Shown: positions 33,284 to 43,185 of the stretch, one piece after another
How positions within the stretch are numbered: position 1 is the stretch's first letter
Layout: each line of letters opens with the position of its first letter
NCBI GenBank assembly: GCA_947178125.1
Contig: CAMWXB010000011.1
Coordinates: 1-64,000 of the forward strand
Reading direction: 5' to 3'
DNA from: an uncultured Lachnospiraceae bacterium
Lineage (GTDB): Bacteria; Bacillota; Clostridia; Lachnospirales; Lachnospiraceae
DNA length: 64,000 nucleotides
The notes under the pieces: model-generated
Databases searched by the model: none
The model's input: only the letters and a program-made list of their open reading frames with translations
What the model was told of the DNA's origin: nothing
Translations under genes and position numbers: made by a program

Positions 33284-35581
33284 ATGGTAAAATTGTGGGA
33301 AGGCGGCGCATATCTGCTTCACGGTACGGAACTTATACCGGAACAGCCGGATGCGGCGGCGCAGATAAAGAGTAAGACCGGAAAAGAGATTTCCAGACAG
33401 GATGCGGGGAAGAATACGATTGCTTACCGTATTCTGGAAGATCATAATACCTCTGGCAATATGGAGAAGCTGAAGATCAAGTTTGATAAACTGACTTCCC
33501 ATGATATTACTTTTGTAGGAATCATACAAACGGCGAGGGCTTCAGGTCTTACCAGATTTCCAATTCCCTATGTCCTTACGAACTGTCATAATTCCCTGTG
33601 TGCGGTAGGCGGCACGATCAATGAGGATGATCATATGTTCGGACTTACCTGTGCCAAGAGATACGGCGGTGTCTATGTACCGCCCCATCAGGCAGTCATC
33701 CACCAGTATGCGCGGGAGATGCTTGCAGGCGGCGGGAAAATGATTCTCGGTTCGGATTCCCATACGAGATATGGCGCACTCGGCACGATGGCGGTTGGAG
33801 AAGGCGGGCCGGAACTTGTAAAACAGCTTCTTTCCCAGACTTATGATATTAACAGGCCGGAAGTTGTCGGCGTATATTTAAAAGGAGAACCCGTTAAGGG
33901 TGTTGGACCGCAGGACGTTGCGCTGGCGATCATCGGCGCGGTGTTCGGTAACGGTTATGTGAAAAATAAAGTAATGGAATTTGTAGGACCGGGCGTCAGC
34001 AGCCTGAGCGCCGATTTCCGTATCGGCATCGATGTTATGACGACGGAGACTACCTGTCTTTCTTCTATCTGGGCGACCGATGATAAGATTCGGGAATTTT
34101 ATGAGATTCACGGCAGAAGCGAAGAATATCAGGAACTGGCTCCGGGTGAAGTAACCTGGTACGATGGAATGATTGAAGTGGATTTATCGGCAGTGAAGCC
34201 AATGATCGCGATGCCTTTCCATCCGAGCAACACTTATACGATAGAAGAATTAAATGCTAATTTGAAGGATATTCTGCATGATGTGGAAGAGAAAGCGAAG
34301 GTCAGCCTGGATGATGCCGTACCTTATTCGTTACAGGAAAAGGTCGTAAACGGAAAATTCATGGTAGACCAGGGAATCATTGCAGGCTGTGCGGGCGGCG
34401 GTTTTGAGAATATCTGCGCGGCGGCCGATATTCTGAAAGGCTCCTATATTGGGGCAGACGGCTTTACACTAAGCGTATACCCGGCATCTATGCCGGTTTA
34501 TATGGAACTGATCAGGAATGGCTGTGCTGCGGCGATCCTGGAGACGGGAGCAGTCATGAAGACGGCATTCTGCGGCCCTTGTTTCGGTGCAGGAGATACG
34601 CCGGCGAACAATGCTTTCAGCATCCGCCATTCGACGAGGAATTTCCCGAATAGAGAAGGATCCAAATTGCAGAATGGTCAGATATCTTCTGTTGCATTGA
34701 TGGATGCGCGTTCGATTGCGGCTACGGCGGCCAATAAAGGGGTATTGACCCCGGCGACGGAATTTGACGGAGAAATCGGGAAATACCAATATCATTTCGA
34801 TGCGAACATTTATGCGAATCGTGTTTTTGATTCTCATGGCGCTGCGGATGAAAGCGTGGATATTCAGTTCGGGCCTAATATCAAAGACTGGCCGGAAATG
34901 GGGGCATTGCCGGATAATCTGGTATTGCGTGTCGTTTCAGAGATTCATGACCCGGTAACGACAACGGACGAACTGATTCCTTCCGGCGAGACATCTTCCT
35001 ATCGCTCTAATCCGTTAGGGCTGGCGGAATTTGCACTATCCAGAAAGGATCCGGAGTATGTAGGGCGCGCGAAGGATATTCAGAAGGCGGAAAAGGCAAG
35101 AATGGCGGGAGAGCATCCCTGTCAGGCGCATCCCGATGTAAAACCGGTCATGAATGTGATCAGGAAGACATTTGCGGATGTTTCTCATGAGAATACGGGC
35201 TTTGGTTCTACCATTTTTGCAGTAAAACCGGGCGACGGTTCCGCGAGGGAGCAGGCGGCGAGCTGCCAGAAGGTGCTGGGCGGCTGGGCCAATATCGCCA
35301 ATGAGTATGCGACGAAGCGGTATCGCTCTAACCTGATCAACTGGGGAATGCTTCCGTTCGTTATCAAAGAGGGAGAACTTCCCTTCCATAATCTGGATTA
35401 TCTCTTTATTCCGGATATCCGGAAGGCAGTTGCAGAGAAATGGGAGACGATCAGCGCATATACGGTATCCGTGGAAAAGGATGCGCTTACCGCGTTTGAA
35501 TTAAAATTAGGGGAACTGACTGACGAGGAACGTCAGATTATTTTGAAAGGATGTCTGATAAACTATAACAGAGTCGATTGA
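33284..35581 (+). CDS. Aconitase-superfamily hydratase (YbhJ-like)
   Basis: A 765-aa protein of the aconitase superfamily. The iron-sulfur region has [17 protein letters not shown] and [12 protein letters not shown], a CxxC pair that would hold two ligands of a [4Fe-4S] cluster. [20 protein letters not shown] is a conserved active-site segment, and the swivel domain is fused at the C-terminus (about 600-765). It resembles E. coli YbhJ and the hydratases annotated in Lachnospiraceae; it may act as the cell's aconitase, but this is not shown. I chose the ATG at 33284; the frame is open upstream only through the leader repeat. AAAGG lies about 12 bases before it. Confidence 0.85.
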   Translation: MVKLWEGGAYLLHGTELIPEQPDAAAQIKSKTGKEISRQDAGKNTIAYRILEDHNTSGNMEKLKIKFDKLTSHDITFVGIIQTARASGLTRFPIPYVLTNCHNSLCAVGGTINEDDHMFGLTCAKRYGGVYVPPHQAVIHQYAREMLAGGGKMILGSDSHTRYGALGTMAVGEGGPELVKQLLSQTYDINRPEVVGVYLKGEPVKGVGPQDVALAIIGAVFGNGYVKNKVMEFVGPGVSSLSADFRIGIDVMTTETTCLSSIWATDDKIREFYEIHGRSEEYQELAPGEVTWYDGMIEVDLSAVKPMIAMPFHPSNTYTIEELNANLKDILHDVEEKAKVSLDDAVPYSLQEKVVNGKFMVDQGIIAGCAGGGFENICAAADILKGSYIGADGFTLSVYPASMPVYMELIRNGCAAAILETGAVMKTAFCGPCFGAGDTPANNAFSIRHSTRNFPNREGSKLQNGQISSVALMDARSIAATAANKGVLTPATEFDGEIGKYQYHFDANIYANRVFDSHGAADESVDIQFGPNIKDWPEMGALPDNLVLRVVSEIHDPVTTTDELIPSGETSSYRSNPLGLAEFALSRKDPEYVGRAKDIQKAEKARMAGEHPCQAHPDVKPVMNVIRKTFADVSHENTGFGSTIFAVKPGDGSAREQAASCQKVLGGWANIANEYATKRYRSNLINWGMLPFVIKEGELPFHNLDYLFIPDIRKAVAEKWETISAYTVSVEKDALTAFELKLGELTDEERQIILKGCLINYNRVD

Positions 35582-35612
35582 CGAGGGCAGTTGACGGCGC
35601 CGTCAGACGAAA

Positions 35613-36653
35613 ATGTTGACTCGGCGGATTCAGGACTGGTATGGTATTGTGAAAAATCTTATGGGCAAGTTATTGGGTATTAAAAAACGAAATATGATCA
35701 AGACAGTATTGGTCTTATGCTTTTTTTCAATGCTGATCGGAACGGTCGTTCTTGTAGAAGGGATGGAAGAAGAGCAGGAAGCGGAAGTTATGGCCGCGAG
35801 AAGGGCCAAAGAAGAGGAATTGGAGAATGTGCTTCCGGCAATGACGCCGGATGTGGTTCCGAGACCGCATGAAATGGAGATACACAAAGAAATCGTAAAT
35901 GATATGATTCTGGGCGATGTTCCTGCGGCAGATTATTCTTATTCCTTTGACAGACATCTCGAGGGCGCCATAGTAGTTACAAGGCCGGAAGAGAATGGCG
36001 ATTATAACGAAGGGGCTTATCCGAAGGAAAACAGCGAGAAGACCCCGCTGTTCATAGAGGGCATCGAGGGAGAGGCGATTTATCTCGATGGAAGCTATGG
36101 CATAGAGTTGTGTGATATGGAACCGCTGTCCGATTCTTATACGATTTCTTTCTGGATGCGGGCGGAAGAAGTCTGTGACTGGTCGCCGTTTCTGCTGATC
36201 GGCTCTAATCTGTTGGACGTGGATGTATCGCAGAATTATATTTGTTTTAATAAGAAGACTACTGAAGAAGGCGAGGATGTTCTTCCTATTTTTAATACGA
36301 TCAATGCGTATTGTGGAAATTCCTGTGAAGTCCGGCCCTCTCAGGAGGAAAAAGCCTGCATCGACCTGCATGAATGGAATTACATTACGATTCGTGTAGA
36401 TGGAGAGAAAGTATCGGAAGAGGATTCGAGTAAAGTAACGGCTTATCTGTATATCAACAGTGAAATGATCGGCAGCAGCGAAGTTTCCAAGATGAGTTTT
36501 GACGAGACAAATATGCACGCCTATCTTGGTATTAACTGTTTTGACAGACTGTTCCGGGTCTGCTATGACGAACTGCGTATCTGGAATACCCTGTTAGATG
36601 AAAATCAGATTACGGATATGTATATTGCATATATACAGAACGGAAAGGAATAA
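35613..36653 (+). CDS. Membrane-anchored LamG/concanavalin-like domain protein
   Basis: Up to 346 aa. A single transmembrane anchor (TVLVLCFFSMLIGTVVLVEG) follows a basic N-terminus. A charged Glu-rich linker leads to a laminin-G-like jelly-roll (about 120-340) with EGEAIYLDGSYGIEL, YTISFWMRAE, WNYITIRVDG and YDELRIWNTLLDENQI, the typical order of Laminin_G_3 domains. It probably displays a carbohydrate- or protein-binding domain on the outer face of the membrane. The start is uncertain: no good ribosome site precedes the ATG at 35613, and ATGs at 35661 and 35694 are also possible. Confidence 0.8.
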   Translation: MLTRRIQDWYGIVKNLMGKLLGIKKRNMIKTVLVLCFFSMLIGTVVLVEGMEEEQEAEVMAARRAKEEELENVLPAMTPDVVPRPHEMEIHKEIVNDMILGDVPAADYSYSFDRHLEGAIVVTRPEENGDYNEGAYPKENSEKTPLFIEGIEGEAIYLDGSYGIELCDMEPLSDSYTISFWMRAEEVCDWSPFLLIGSNLLDVDVSQNYICFNKKTTEEGEDVLPIFNTINAYCGNSCEVRPSQEEKACIDLHEWNYITIRVDGEKVSEEDSSKVTAYLYINSEMIGSSEVSKMSFDETNMHAYLGINCFDRLFRVCYDELRIWNTLLDENQITDMYIAYIQNGKE

Positions 36654-36737
36654 AAGAAAAGAGCGAATAAAACAGAATAAAATCGTGTGTATGGATTAAT
36701 GAAAAAATGAAAATGTCCGATATATAAATTACAAAGG

Positions 36738-36768
36738 ATGGCAGTTTTTGGCCAGACTGCCATTTTTT
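36738..36768 (+). terminator. Intrinsic terminator after the LamG protein
   Basis: ATGGCAGT (36738-36745) pairs with ACTGCCAT (36756-36763), followed by six T. Confidence 0.88.
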
Positions 36769-36906
36769 GAATTTAACAATGTTCAGCCACGGATGGTGTT
36801 TTTATGGAAAATGAGTTTCCCTGAAGATATCATCCTTTTTATTTTGCTGAGAGAATGAAGTTTATATTCTGCAAAATTAGGCTAAAACAGGAAAAAGGAG
36901 GTATCA

Positions 36907-37983
36907 TTGCGAATTAATTCCAGCACGATAGGAATGGAATCCGCCAGAAGTTATTCTTCTGTAACACGAAGAACTGCACACTCTTATGTGGGCAGTGCCA
37001 GAAGCTTGAAAGCCGGAGTGGGAAATGGATTTCTGGGAGGCTTTCTGGGAATGGGAGATGAGGCAGAGGATGCCAAAGAGAGTGGTAATGCGCAGACTAC
37101 TCTGGAGGATGTATCTCTTCACTTCCGTAACCTGTCGAATTCGGACAGGGTAGCAACGAACAATGTAACGAATAGTGTGGAAAAGGATGCGAGGGAGAAT
37201 ATCAGACAGCATTGTATGAGGTTTTTGATGTATCTGCTATTCGGCGACCGTCATAAACCGGAATTGGATGAAATCTGGGGAACCGGAACGGGAAGCAGCC
37301 TGTCTGCGAACTATCAGACCTATGGCGTTACGAATCGGTATTATCACAGTGAGTCGGAAACGACATCGTTCTCCACAAAGGGGATCGTAAAAACCGCCGA
37401 CGGCAGGGAAATCAGTTTCGGGCTCAATCTGGAAATGAGCAGAAGTTTTAAAGAGTATTATGAGGAAAGTTATGACATTGGGGTATTGAACTGCACTGAC
37501 CCGCTTGTGATTAATTTAAACGGGAATATTGCGGGACTTTCCGATCAGACATTTTATTTTGATCTGGATGGAGACGGCGAAAAAGAGGAAATTTCTTCTT
37601 TGCAGTCAGGGAGCGGTTATTTAGCGCTTGACTTAAATGAGGATGGCGAGATCAATGACGGCAGCGAGTTGTTCGGCACGAAGAGCGGCAATGGTTTTGC
37701 CGATTTGGCGAAGTATGATTCGGATGGTAACGGATGGATTGATGAGGATGACGAAATCTGGAGCAAGCTGCTGATCTGGACAAAGGATGAAGAAGGAAAA
37801 GATAAGCTTTATCATTTGTCAGAGGCGGGCGTAGGCGCTATCTGTTTACAGAACGCGCGGACAGAATTTTCTCTTAATTCCATGAAGGATAATCATACGA
37901 ACGGCGTGCTCAGAAGTACAGGAATTTTCCTATATGAGAATGGCGGCGTTGGAACCGTTCAGCATTTAGATTTAGCAAGGTAA
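36907..37983 (+). CDS. Calcium-loop (EF-hand-like) protein, function unknown
   Basis: A 358-aa protein with a TTG start, well supported by AAGGAGG six bases upstream. There is no signal peptide. The N-terminus (RINSSTIGMESARSYSSVTR) is of a kind found on many uncharacterised Clostridia proteins. The C-terminal third has calcium-binding-type loops: FDLDGDGEKEE, DLNEDGEINDGSELFG and YDSDGNGWIDEDDEIW, spaced like dockerin or EF-hand repeats and followed by LLIW. Similar loops occur in type-I-secreted and bacterial surface proteins. A calcium-binding role is likely; the cellular function is unknown. Confidence 0.78.
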   Translation: MRINSSTIGMESARSYSSVTRRTAHSYVGSARSLKAGVGNGFLGGFLGMGDEAEDAKESGNAQTTLEDVSLHFRNLSNSDRVATNNVTNSVEKDARENIRQHCMRFLMYLLFGDRHKPELDEIWGTGTGSSLSANYQTYGVTNRYYHSESETTSFSTKGIVKTADGREISFGLNLEMSRSFKEYYEESYDIGVLNCTDPLVINLNGNIAGLSDQTFYFDLDGDGEKEEISSLQSGSGYLALDLNEDGEINDGSELFGTKSGNGFADLAKYDSDGNGWIDEDDEIWSKLLIWTKDEEGKDKLYHLSEAGVGAICLQNARTEFSLNSMKDNHTNGVLRSTGIFLYENGGVGTVQHLDLAR

Positions 37984-38042
37984 TTACTTTCGTGTAGTAT
38001 GAACAGGGATACTCTTACATAGAATGAAGAAGAGGTGTCCTG

Positions 38043-39062
38043 ATGAATATATTTAGAATCGTCCAAAAAAGAACAAACAGAAGGAAGCATGATGAGAATC
38101 CCTATCGGGAGATTCCTGCGATACTTTTGTTTGTTTTTTTGCTGCCTTATGTAATTTCCTGTCTGTGGGGGCATATCGGCGAAGAAGCGGAAGTTTTTTC
38201 CCTGGCAAAAGGGGAAGAAACAGATTGGCTCGACGCGCGTTATGAAGTGGTCTTTTCCGGAAATTGGGGAAAAAAGAGGATGACGATGCAGGAATATCTG
38301 ATCCGGAAGCTGGAAATGGTCATGCCGGTGGAGGATAGCGGCACCGTCTATGAACTGGAAGCGCTGAAGGCACAGGCCGTACTGCTGCGTACAGAACTGT
38401 GCGGACTTTTTTCTGCGCAGGAGGTTTCGATAGATGAACCGCTCATTTTGCAGGAAGAGATATTTTCATATCAGGACGATGAAATGAATGGATGGGAAAA
38501 AGAAGACCTATACCGACAGGCTGTTCAGGAAACGGACGGGATTTTCCTGTCGTATGAGGGCAGACCTGTTCAAGCGGCTTTTTTTCCGGTCAGCAACGGG
38601 CAGACAAGAGATGCAGAGGAAGCGCTGAAGAGTGAAAACTATCCTTATCTGATCAGTGTGGAATGCAGTCAGGATATCATGGCGGAGGATTACCAGAGTC
38701 AGGTCGTGTTATCAAAAGAAGCGTATTATACGCTGGCCGCACCGTTGTTTGTTGAGAATGGCGGGGAAGAGGCATTATGGGAAGGAATCGAATTTTATTA
38801 TGACGGCGCAGGGTATGTGGTGGAAGCGGTTTTCCAGGGGAACAGCTGTAATGGGGAAACTTTTCGCTATGCGCTTGGACTTCCTTCAGCATGCTTTCGC
38901 GCGGATTGGGGAGAAAATGAGGTGATTTTTCATGTGAAGGGCGTTGGGCATGGCTTTGGCATGAGCCAGTACGGGGCCAATCGAAAAGCGGTCGAGGGGG
39001 AAACTTTTGACAATATTTTGATGGATTACTTTTTTCAGGCAGAATTAGTAAAAATTGAATAA
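38043..39062 (+). CDS. spoIID: SpoIID/LytB-type sporulation protein, divergent
   Basis: A 339-aa protein with one N-terminal transmembrane segment (AILLFVFLLPYVISCLWG), as in SpoIID, the mother-cell lytic transglycosylase needed for engulfment. Family marks are ELEALKAQAVLLRTEL and the C-terminal GVGHGFGMSQYGAN. The usual catalytic segment just before EALKAQ (E-M/I-P) reads VEDSGTVYEL here, so the catalytic glutamate is either E97, shifted by one residue, or lost. The next gene is SpoIIQ-like, the normal gene order in Clostridia, which supports the assignment. AGAAGAGGTGTCC precedes the ATG. Confidence 0.85.
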   Translation: MNIFRIVQKRTNRRKHDENPYREIPAILLFVFLLPYVISCLWGHIGEEAEVFSLAKGEETDWLDARYEVVFSGNWGKKRMTMQEYLIRKLEMVMPVEDSGTVYELEALKAQAVLLRTELCGLFSAQEVSIDEPLILQEEIFSYQDDEMNGWEKEDLYRQAVQETDGIFLSYEGRPVQAAFFPVSNGQTRDAEEALKSENYPYLISVECSQDIMAEDYQSQVVLSKEAYYTLAAPLFVENGGEEALWEGIEFYYDGAGYVVEAVFQGNSCNGETFRYALGLPSACFRADWGENEVIFHVKGVGHGFGMSQYGANRKAVEGETFDNILMDYFFQAELVKIE

Positions 39063-39146
39063 TGTGTCAGATTCGGGAAAGAATAAACACCAGAAAATAA
39101 TTTCTCAAAAAAATCCGAAAGGATAACAGGAGGCAAAGTTGAAGTC

Positions 39147-40088
39147 ATGATGAGAAGAAATAGAACTGGTGTTAGAAAAGAACGAATCATTATGCTGGCG
39201 TCATCGGCGCTGGTGTTGACGGCGCTGACGGTGACGGGCGTTTTTGTAAGAAGCAGTCATCAGAAGAGCAATGAAAACAATGTGCTGGATTTCAGCGCTA
39301 TCGAGAACGGCGTAGAGGAGAGCGCAGAAAATACCCTGACGGGGGAAGATATGGGAACACTTTTTACCGAGGTGGGAACGGATGACCTGGATTATGATCC
39401 CTTTTTTCAGGAGGCAAATTCCGCCAATGTAGAAAATGAAAGAAATATCGGAAAAACACAGGAAAAATCGGATGAGACGGAAGAAGAGCCTGCAGAGAAG
39501 GAAACGGATGGACAGGAAGGCGTAACGGAGACATCCGAGAAAAAGAAGGAGCAGGAGACAAAGCAGAAAGACAGTGCGGAAGAGGGAATGTTCGATGAAT
39601 CTTCAGAGACGATAAATGAAATGCCGGAAGATACGGAAGCGCTTGCTACGACGGTACAGCCGATTCTTGATTTCGGCGATGAGGACAGGCTGGTCTGGCC
39701 GATCGTAGGCGATATTCTGATCAATTACAGTATGGACAAGACTATTTATTTTCCGACGCTCCAGCAGTATAAATATCATCCTGCGATCGTTATTTCCGCA
39801 ACGGAGGGAGAGACCATAACGGCAGCGGCAGAAGGGCGGGTGACATCGGTTTCTTATGACCGAGAGCTTGGCAATATGGTTGTTATGGATCTGGGTAACG
39901 GATATGAACTGACCTACGGACAGCTCGATAATATTACCGTGAGTGAAGGCAGTTATGTGACAACGGGAGATATCATCGGCAGCGTAGCGTCCCCTACGAA
40001 ATACTACAGTATGGAAGGGGCAAATATCTACTTTAAACTGACCAGGAATGGTGAGCCGGTCAATCCGATGAGCAGGCTGAACGGGTAA
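39147..40088 (+). CDS. spoIIQ: SpoIIQ-like M23-fold membrane protein
   Basis: A 313-aa protein with a basic N-terminus, one transmembrane helix (MLASSALVLTALTVTGVFV), a long acidic Glu/Thr/Lys linker (about 45-165) and a C-terminal M23 LytM-like domain (about 175-313). In SpoIIQ this domain faces the forespore and binds SpoIIIAH to form the channel between cells. The zinc ligands of M23 enzymes appear lost: YHPAIVISATEGE lacks HxxxD and LTYGQLDN replaces the HxH-type YxHL strand, so it should be a non-enzymatic scaffold, as in Bacillus. The AGGAGG site is about 12 bases before the ATG. SpoIIID, often next, is not present here. Confidence 0.85.
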   Translation: MMRRNRTGVRKERIIMLASSALVLTALTVTGVFVRSSHQKSNENNVLDFSAIENGVEESAENTLTGEDMGTLFTEVGTDDLDYDPFFQEANSANVENERNIGKTQEKSDETEEEPAEKETDGQEGVTETSEKKKEQETKQKDSAEEGMFDESSETINEMPEDTEALATTVQPILDFGDEDRLVWPIVGDILINYSMDKTIYFPTLQQYKYHPAIVISATEGETITAAAEGRVTSVSYDRELGNMVVMDLGNGYELTYGQLDNITVSEGSYVTTGDIIGSVASPTKYYSMEGANIYFKLTRNGEPVNPMSRLNG

Positions 40089-40173
40089 ACCCGTTCAGCT
40101 GCGGTTTTGTGCGGATACCGCCCGCATCGGGGGCAGACATCACAGTTGGTAAGAGATGGAAGGTGGGTAAAAG

Positions 40174-41343
40174 ATGCTGACGATTATTCATGGTAAGATC
40201 ATAACGATGGCTGGAAAAGATTATGAAGACGGTTTTGTGCGGATAGAACATGGAAAGATCACGGCGCTTGGCGATATGGCGGATTGCCCTGTAAAGGAAA
40301 GCGGCGACGGGGTTCTTCATGTGAATGGGAATCTGGTCATGCCGGGCATTATAGAGGCGCACTGTCATATGGGAATCACCGAGGAGAAGAAAGGAATGGA
40401 GGGCGACGACTGCAATGAGAATGTGGAGCCGATCACGCCGTATCTGCGTGCTGTCGATGCTATCAATCCGATGGATGCGGCATTTGACGATGCGCTGCGT
40501 GCGGGGATTACTTCCGCGATGGTCGGCCCCGGAAGCTCGAATGTCGTGGGCGGCCAGTTCGCTTTTATCAAAACCCACGGAAGATGTATCGACCATATGA
40601 TCGTGAAAGCGCCCGCTGCGATGAAAATTGCCTTCGGAGAAAATCCGAAGGTTAATTTTTCCGGGCAGAATGTATCGCCGGCTACCCGGATGGCGATTGC
40701 GGCAATGCTGCGGGAAGAACTTTTCAAGGCACAGGAATACCGGCGCAGGCGAAAAGAAGACCGGAATCAGGAAAAAGATTTCCGTTACGAGTGCTGGATT
40801 CCTGTGCTGGAAGGCAGAATCCCGTTAAAAGCCCATGTCCATCGGGCGGATGATATTTTGACTGCTATCCGGATTGCAAAGGAGTTCCACTTATCCATGA
40901 CGTTAGACCATTGCAGTGAAGGGCATCTTATCGCGGAAGAGATTAAGGAAAGCGGATTTCCGGCGATCGTCGGCCCGGATATGGCAAGCAGGAACAAAAT
41001 AGAGGTGCAGAATATGGCGTTTAAGACAGTGGGCATCCTGAACCGGAAAGGAATCTGCACGGCGATCATGACCGACCACCCTGTTTCTATGATACAGTTC
41101 CTGCCTATTTGTGCAGGGCTGGCGGTCAAATCGGGGCTTCCCGCACAGGAAGGACTTCGCTCCATTACGATCAACGCGGCAAAGATATGCGGTGTTGCGG
41201 ACAGGGTGGGAAGTCTGGAAGTGGGGAAGGATGGAGATGTTGTTATTTTCGACGGTAGTCCGCTGGAAGTATTTACCAGAGCATTATGCACGATTATAGA
41301 AGGAAAAATTGTATATCAGGATGAAAATGCAGGATTTTTATGA
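40174..41343 (+). CDS. Amidohydrolase-family metal-dependent hydrolase
   Basis: A 389-aa enzyme of the amidohydrolase superfamily (imidazolonepropionase/prolidase-like group). The metal motif is MPGIIEAHCHMGI. Additional ligands are probable in IPLKAHVHRADDI and MTLDHCSEGH, and the aspartate in TAIMTDHPVSM. The C-terminal SLEVGKDGDVVIFDGSPLE composite beta strand is typical. No signal peptide, so cytoplasmic. The sequence does not reveal the substrate. It starts 85 bases after the SpoIIQ-like gene. GGAAGGTGGG is the ribosome site. Confidence 0.85.
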   Translation: MLTIIHGKIITMAGKDYEDGFVRIEHGKITALGDMADCPVKESGDGVLHVNGNLVMPGIIEAHCHMGITEEKKGMEGDDCNENVEPITPYLRAVDAINPMDAAFDDALRAGITSAMVGPGSSNVVGGQFAFIKTHGRCIDHMIVKAPAAMKIAFGENPKVNFSGQNVSPATRMAIAAMLREELFKAQEYRRRRKEDRNQEKDFRYECWIPVLEGRIPLKAHVHRADDILTAIRIAKEFHLSMTLDHCSEGHLIAEEIKESGFPAIVGPDMASRNKIEVQNMAFKTVGILNRKGICTAIMTDHPVSMIQFLPICAGLAVKSGLPAQEGLRSITINAAKICGVADRVGSLEVGKDGDVVIFDGSPLEVFTRALCTIIEGKIVYQDENAGFL

Positions 41344-41400
41344 TATAATGAGCGTTAGTGAGGAGAGCGTGCTTGCATGTTCGACGAACGGCGAATGATG

Positions 41401-41531
41401 ATCATGAATCTTTGATTCATGATATAATCATCGCAGGAGAAAAACAAGCGCCGCAAAGCGGCATTTGTTTTTCGGAGGAAATCGAAGATTTCCTCTATGA
41501 TATAACAAGCAAACGTCCGATGAAATCGGAC
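41401..41531 (+). repeat. Cluster of four short perfect hairpins
   Basis: In order: ATCATGAATC/GATTCATGAT (41401-41423, loop TTT); AAAACAA..GCCGC/GCGGC..TTGTTTT (41441-41471, loop AAA, then T residues, terminator-like); GAGGAAATC/GATTTCCTC (41475-41495, loop GAA); GTCCGAT/ATCGGAC (41515-41531, loop GAA). The stems differ in sequence but share three-base loops. The cluster fills most of the 255-base gap between the amidohydrolase and the GH9-like gene. Confidence 0.75.
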
Positions 41532-41598
41532 AGGGAGCACTGAAAGCGTGAGTTTGCGAGTGAATCATAGATTCTAACCGAACAAAAGGAATGCGAAA

Positions 41599-43185
41599 AT
41601 GCGGAAAAGACATTTATACAGCATTATATCAATATTATTATGTGCTGCACTGCTCTCCGGATGCACAGAACTGGAGAATCTTACGTTGTCGGGAAGCGGG
41701 CAGCAGTCGCCGGAAAATGAAATTGTCAGTCTGGGACTGGCGCCGGAGTTCGATTATGAAGTACCGGTAAATCTTCCGAATATTATAGTCGATCAGGTGG
41801 GATATTCCGTAAACAGCAATAAAATAGCAATATTTCGGGGAGAAGTACTGCCGGATACATATGACCTGATCGATGTGGAGACAGAAGAAATCGTCTATAC
41901 GGGTTCCATCAAGGAAAAGGGATATGATGAAACGACAGGTGAAAACATAAGCTACGGCGATTTCTCGGATTTTAAGACACCGGGAATTTATTACCTTCAG
42001 ACCGATATCATCGGGCAGTCGTATTCGTTCGCCATTGAACAGGATCCCTATGCGGATATTTTTGATGCGGCATTGAAACAGTACTATTACAGCCGATGCG
42101 GCCTGACTCTGTCAACGGAACTCGCGGGAGAAGCGGCGCACAATGCCTGTCATACCAAAATGGCGGAATTAAAGGATGATACGACGGTACAGCTCGATAT
42201 GTCGGGCGGATGGCATGTCGATGAGAATGGGACAAGGAACGTAACAGACGGCTGCCGGGCGGTGAATAATCTGCTGCTTTCCTATGAGCTGTACGAAAAT
42301 AATTTTACGGATGAAGTCGGAATACCGGAGAGCGGTAATGGCATCCCGGATTTGATGGACGAAGTGCGGTACGAGGTGGACTGGCTTTTGAAAATGCAGG
42401 ATGCTACCAGCGGTGCAGTCTATTCGGCGGTCAGTGCCATTGAAGAGTCAACGACATCGTATCGGCTGTATATAGAGGCTGTTACGATGGATGCGACGAT
42501 TCAGTTCGCTGCTACAATAGCCAAGTTCAGCTACCTGTATCAGAATTATGACAGGGATTTTGCGACCCAGTGCCTCAAGGCGGCAGACAGGGCTTACCGC
42601 TATGCGGAGCAGTATTTGAGCGATGTTTTGCCGGAAGAGTATTTCCATGCAGCGGCGGAACTGTATCGTGCGACCGGTGCTCTTCATTACCGGAACGAGG
42701 TGCATCGGTATTTGAACAGTGGAGACGAGCTTGACCTGGAGAATGATTATGTTTTATGGGGATGTGTTGTGTACATATCGACAAAACAACAGGTCGATGT
42801 AAATTTGTGTGAGATGATCATTAAAAAAATGTTATCGGATGTGGAACAGATATCTTATGATTCCAAAAAATCCAAATATCTGACGGAAGGAAATAGAGAA
42901 CAGGATAATAACTGTGAGCTGCTTCGGAAAATGGTGAGGCTGGCAGTAGTCGATCATATCATTACAAATCACGAGTATATGATGGTGCTGGAAAACCACC
43001 TGCATTATTTTCTCGGCAGAAATCCGGCCTGTATCAGTTATATTGATAATGTAGGAAGCAGAAATTATATGACGGTCGATGCGCGGATGGGAATTATGAA
43101 ACAGATTGACCACGATGCGGAACTGGTCATTCTGTTAAGCGCTATCCAGGATAATCTGCGCACGATGGAGGAAAGCGGGTCATGA
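41599..43185 (+). CDS. GH9-like lipoprotein with lost catalytic residues
   Basis: A 528-aa surface lipoprotein (signal ending LLSGC, C22 lipidated). An Ig-like cellulase N-terminal domain (about 60-145: IIVDQVGYSVNSNKIAIF, GDFSDFKTPGIYYL) is followed by a GH9 six-hairpin barrel (about 155-520: DALKQYYYSRCG, NGIPDLMDEVRYEVDWLLKMQ, HYFLGRNP). The GH9 signature SGGWxDAGD reads SGGWHVDENG: the two aspartates at positions 207 and 210 are V and N. The catalytic glutamate near the C-terminus aligns with M500 (GIMKQIDHDAELV). It is probably a non-hydrolytic glucan-binding protein. Its last four bases overlap the MBOAT gene. No clear ribosome site was found beyond AAAAGGA. Confidence 0.85.
   Translation: MRKRHLYSIISILLCAALLSGCTELENLTLSGSGQQSPENEIVSLGLAPEFDYEVPVNLPNIIVDQVGYSVNSNKIAIFRGEVLPDTYDLIDVETEEIVYTGSIKEKGYDETTGENISYGDFSDFKTPGIYYLQTDIIGQSYSFAIEQDPYADIFDAALKQYYYSRCGLTLSTELAGEAAHNACHTKMAELKDDTTVQLDMSGGWHVDENGTRNVTDGCRAVNNLLLSYELYENNFTDEVGIPESGNGIPDLMDEVRYEVDWLLKMQDATSGAVYSAVSAIEESTTSYRLYIEAVTMDATIQFAATIAKFSYLYQNYDRDFATQCLKAADRAYRYAEQYLSDVLPEEYFHAAAELYRATGALHYRNEVHRYLNSGDELDLENDYVLWGCVVYISTKQQVDVNLCEMIIKKMLSDVEQISYDSKKSKYLTEGNREQDNNCELLRKMVRLAVVDHIITNHEYMMVLENHLHYFLGRNPACISYIDNVGSRNYMTVDARMGIMKQIDHDAELVILLSAIQDNLRTMEESGS

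Noticed and set aside
41358-41543. Short open frames on both strands in the hairpin cluster
   Set aside because: They arise from palindromes lacking stop codons; no ribosome site and no protein-like composition.
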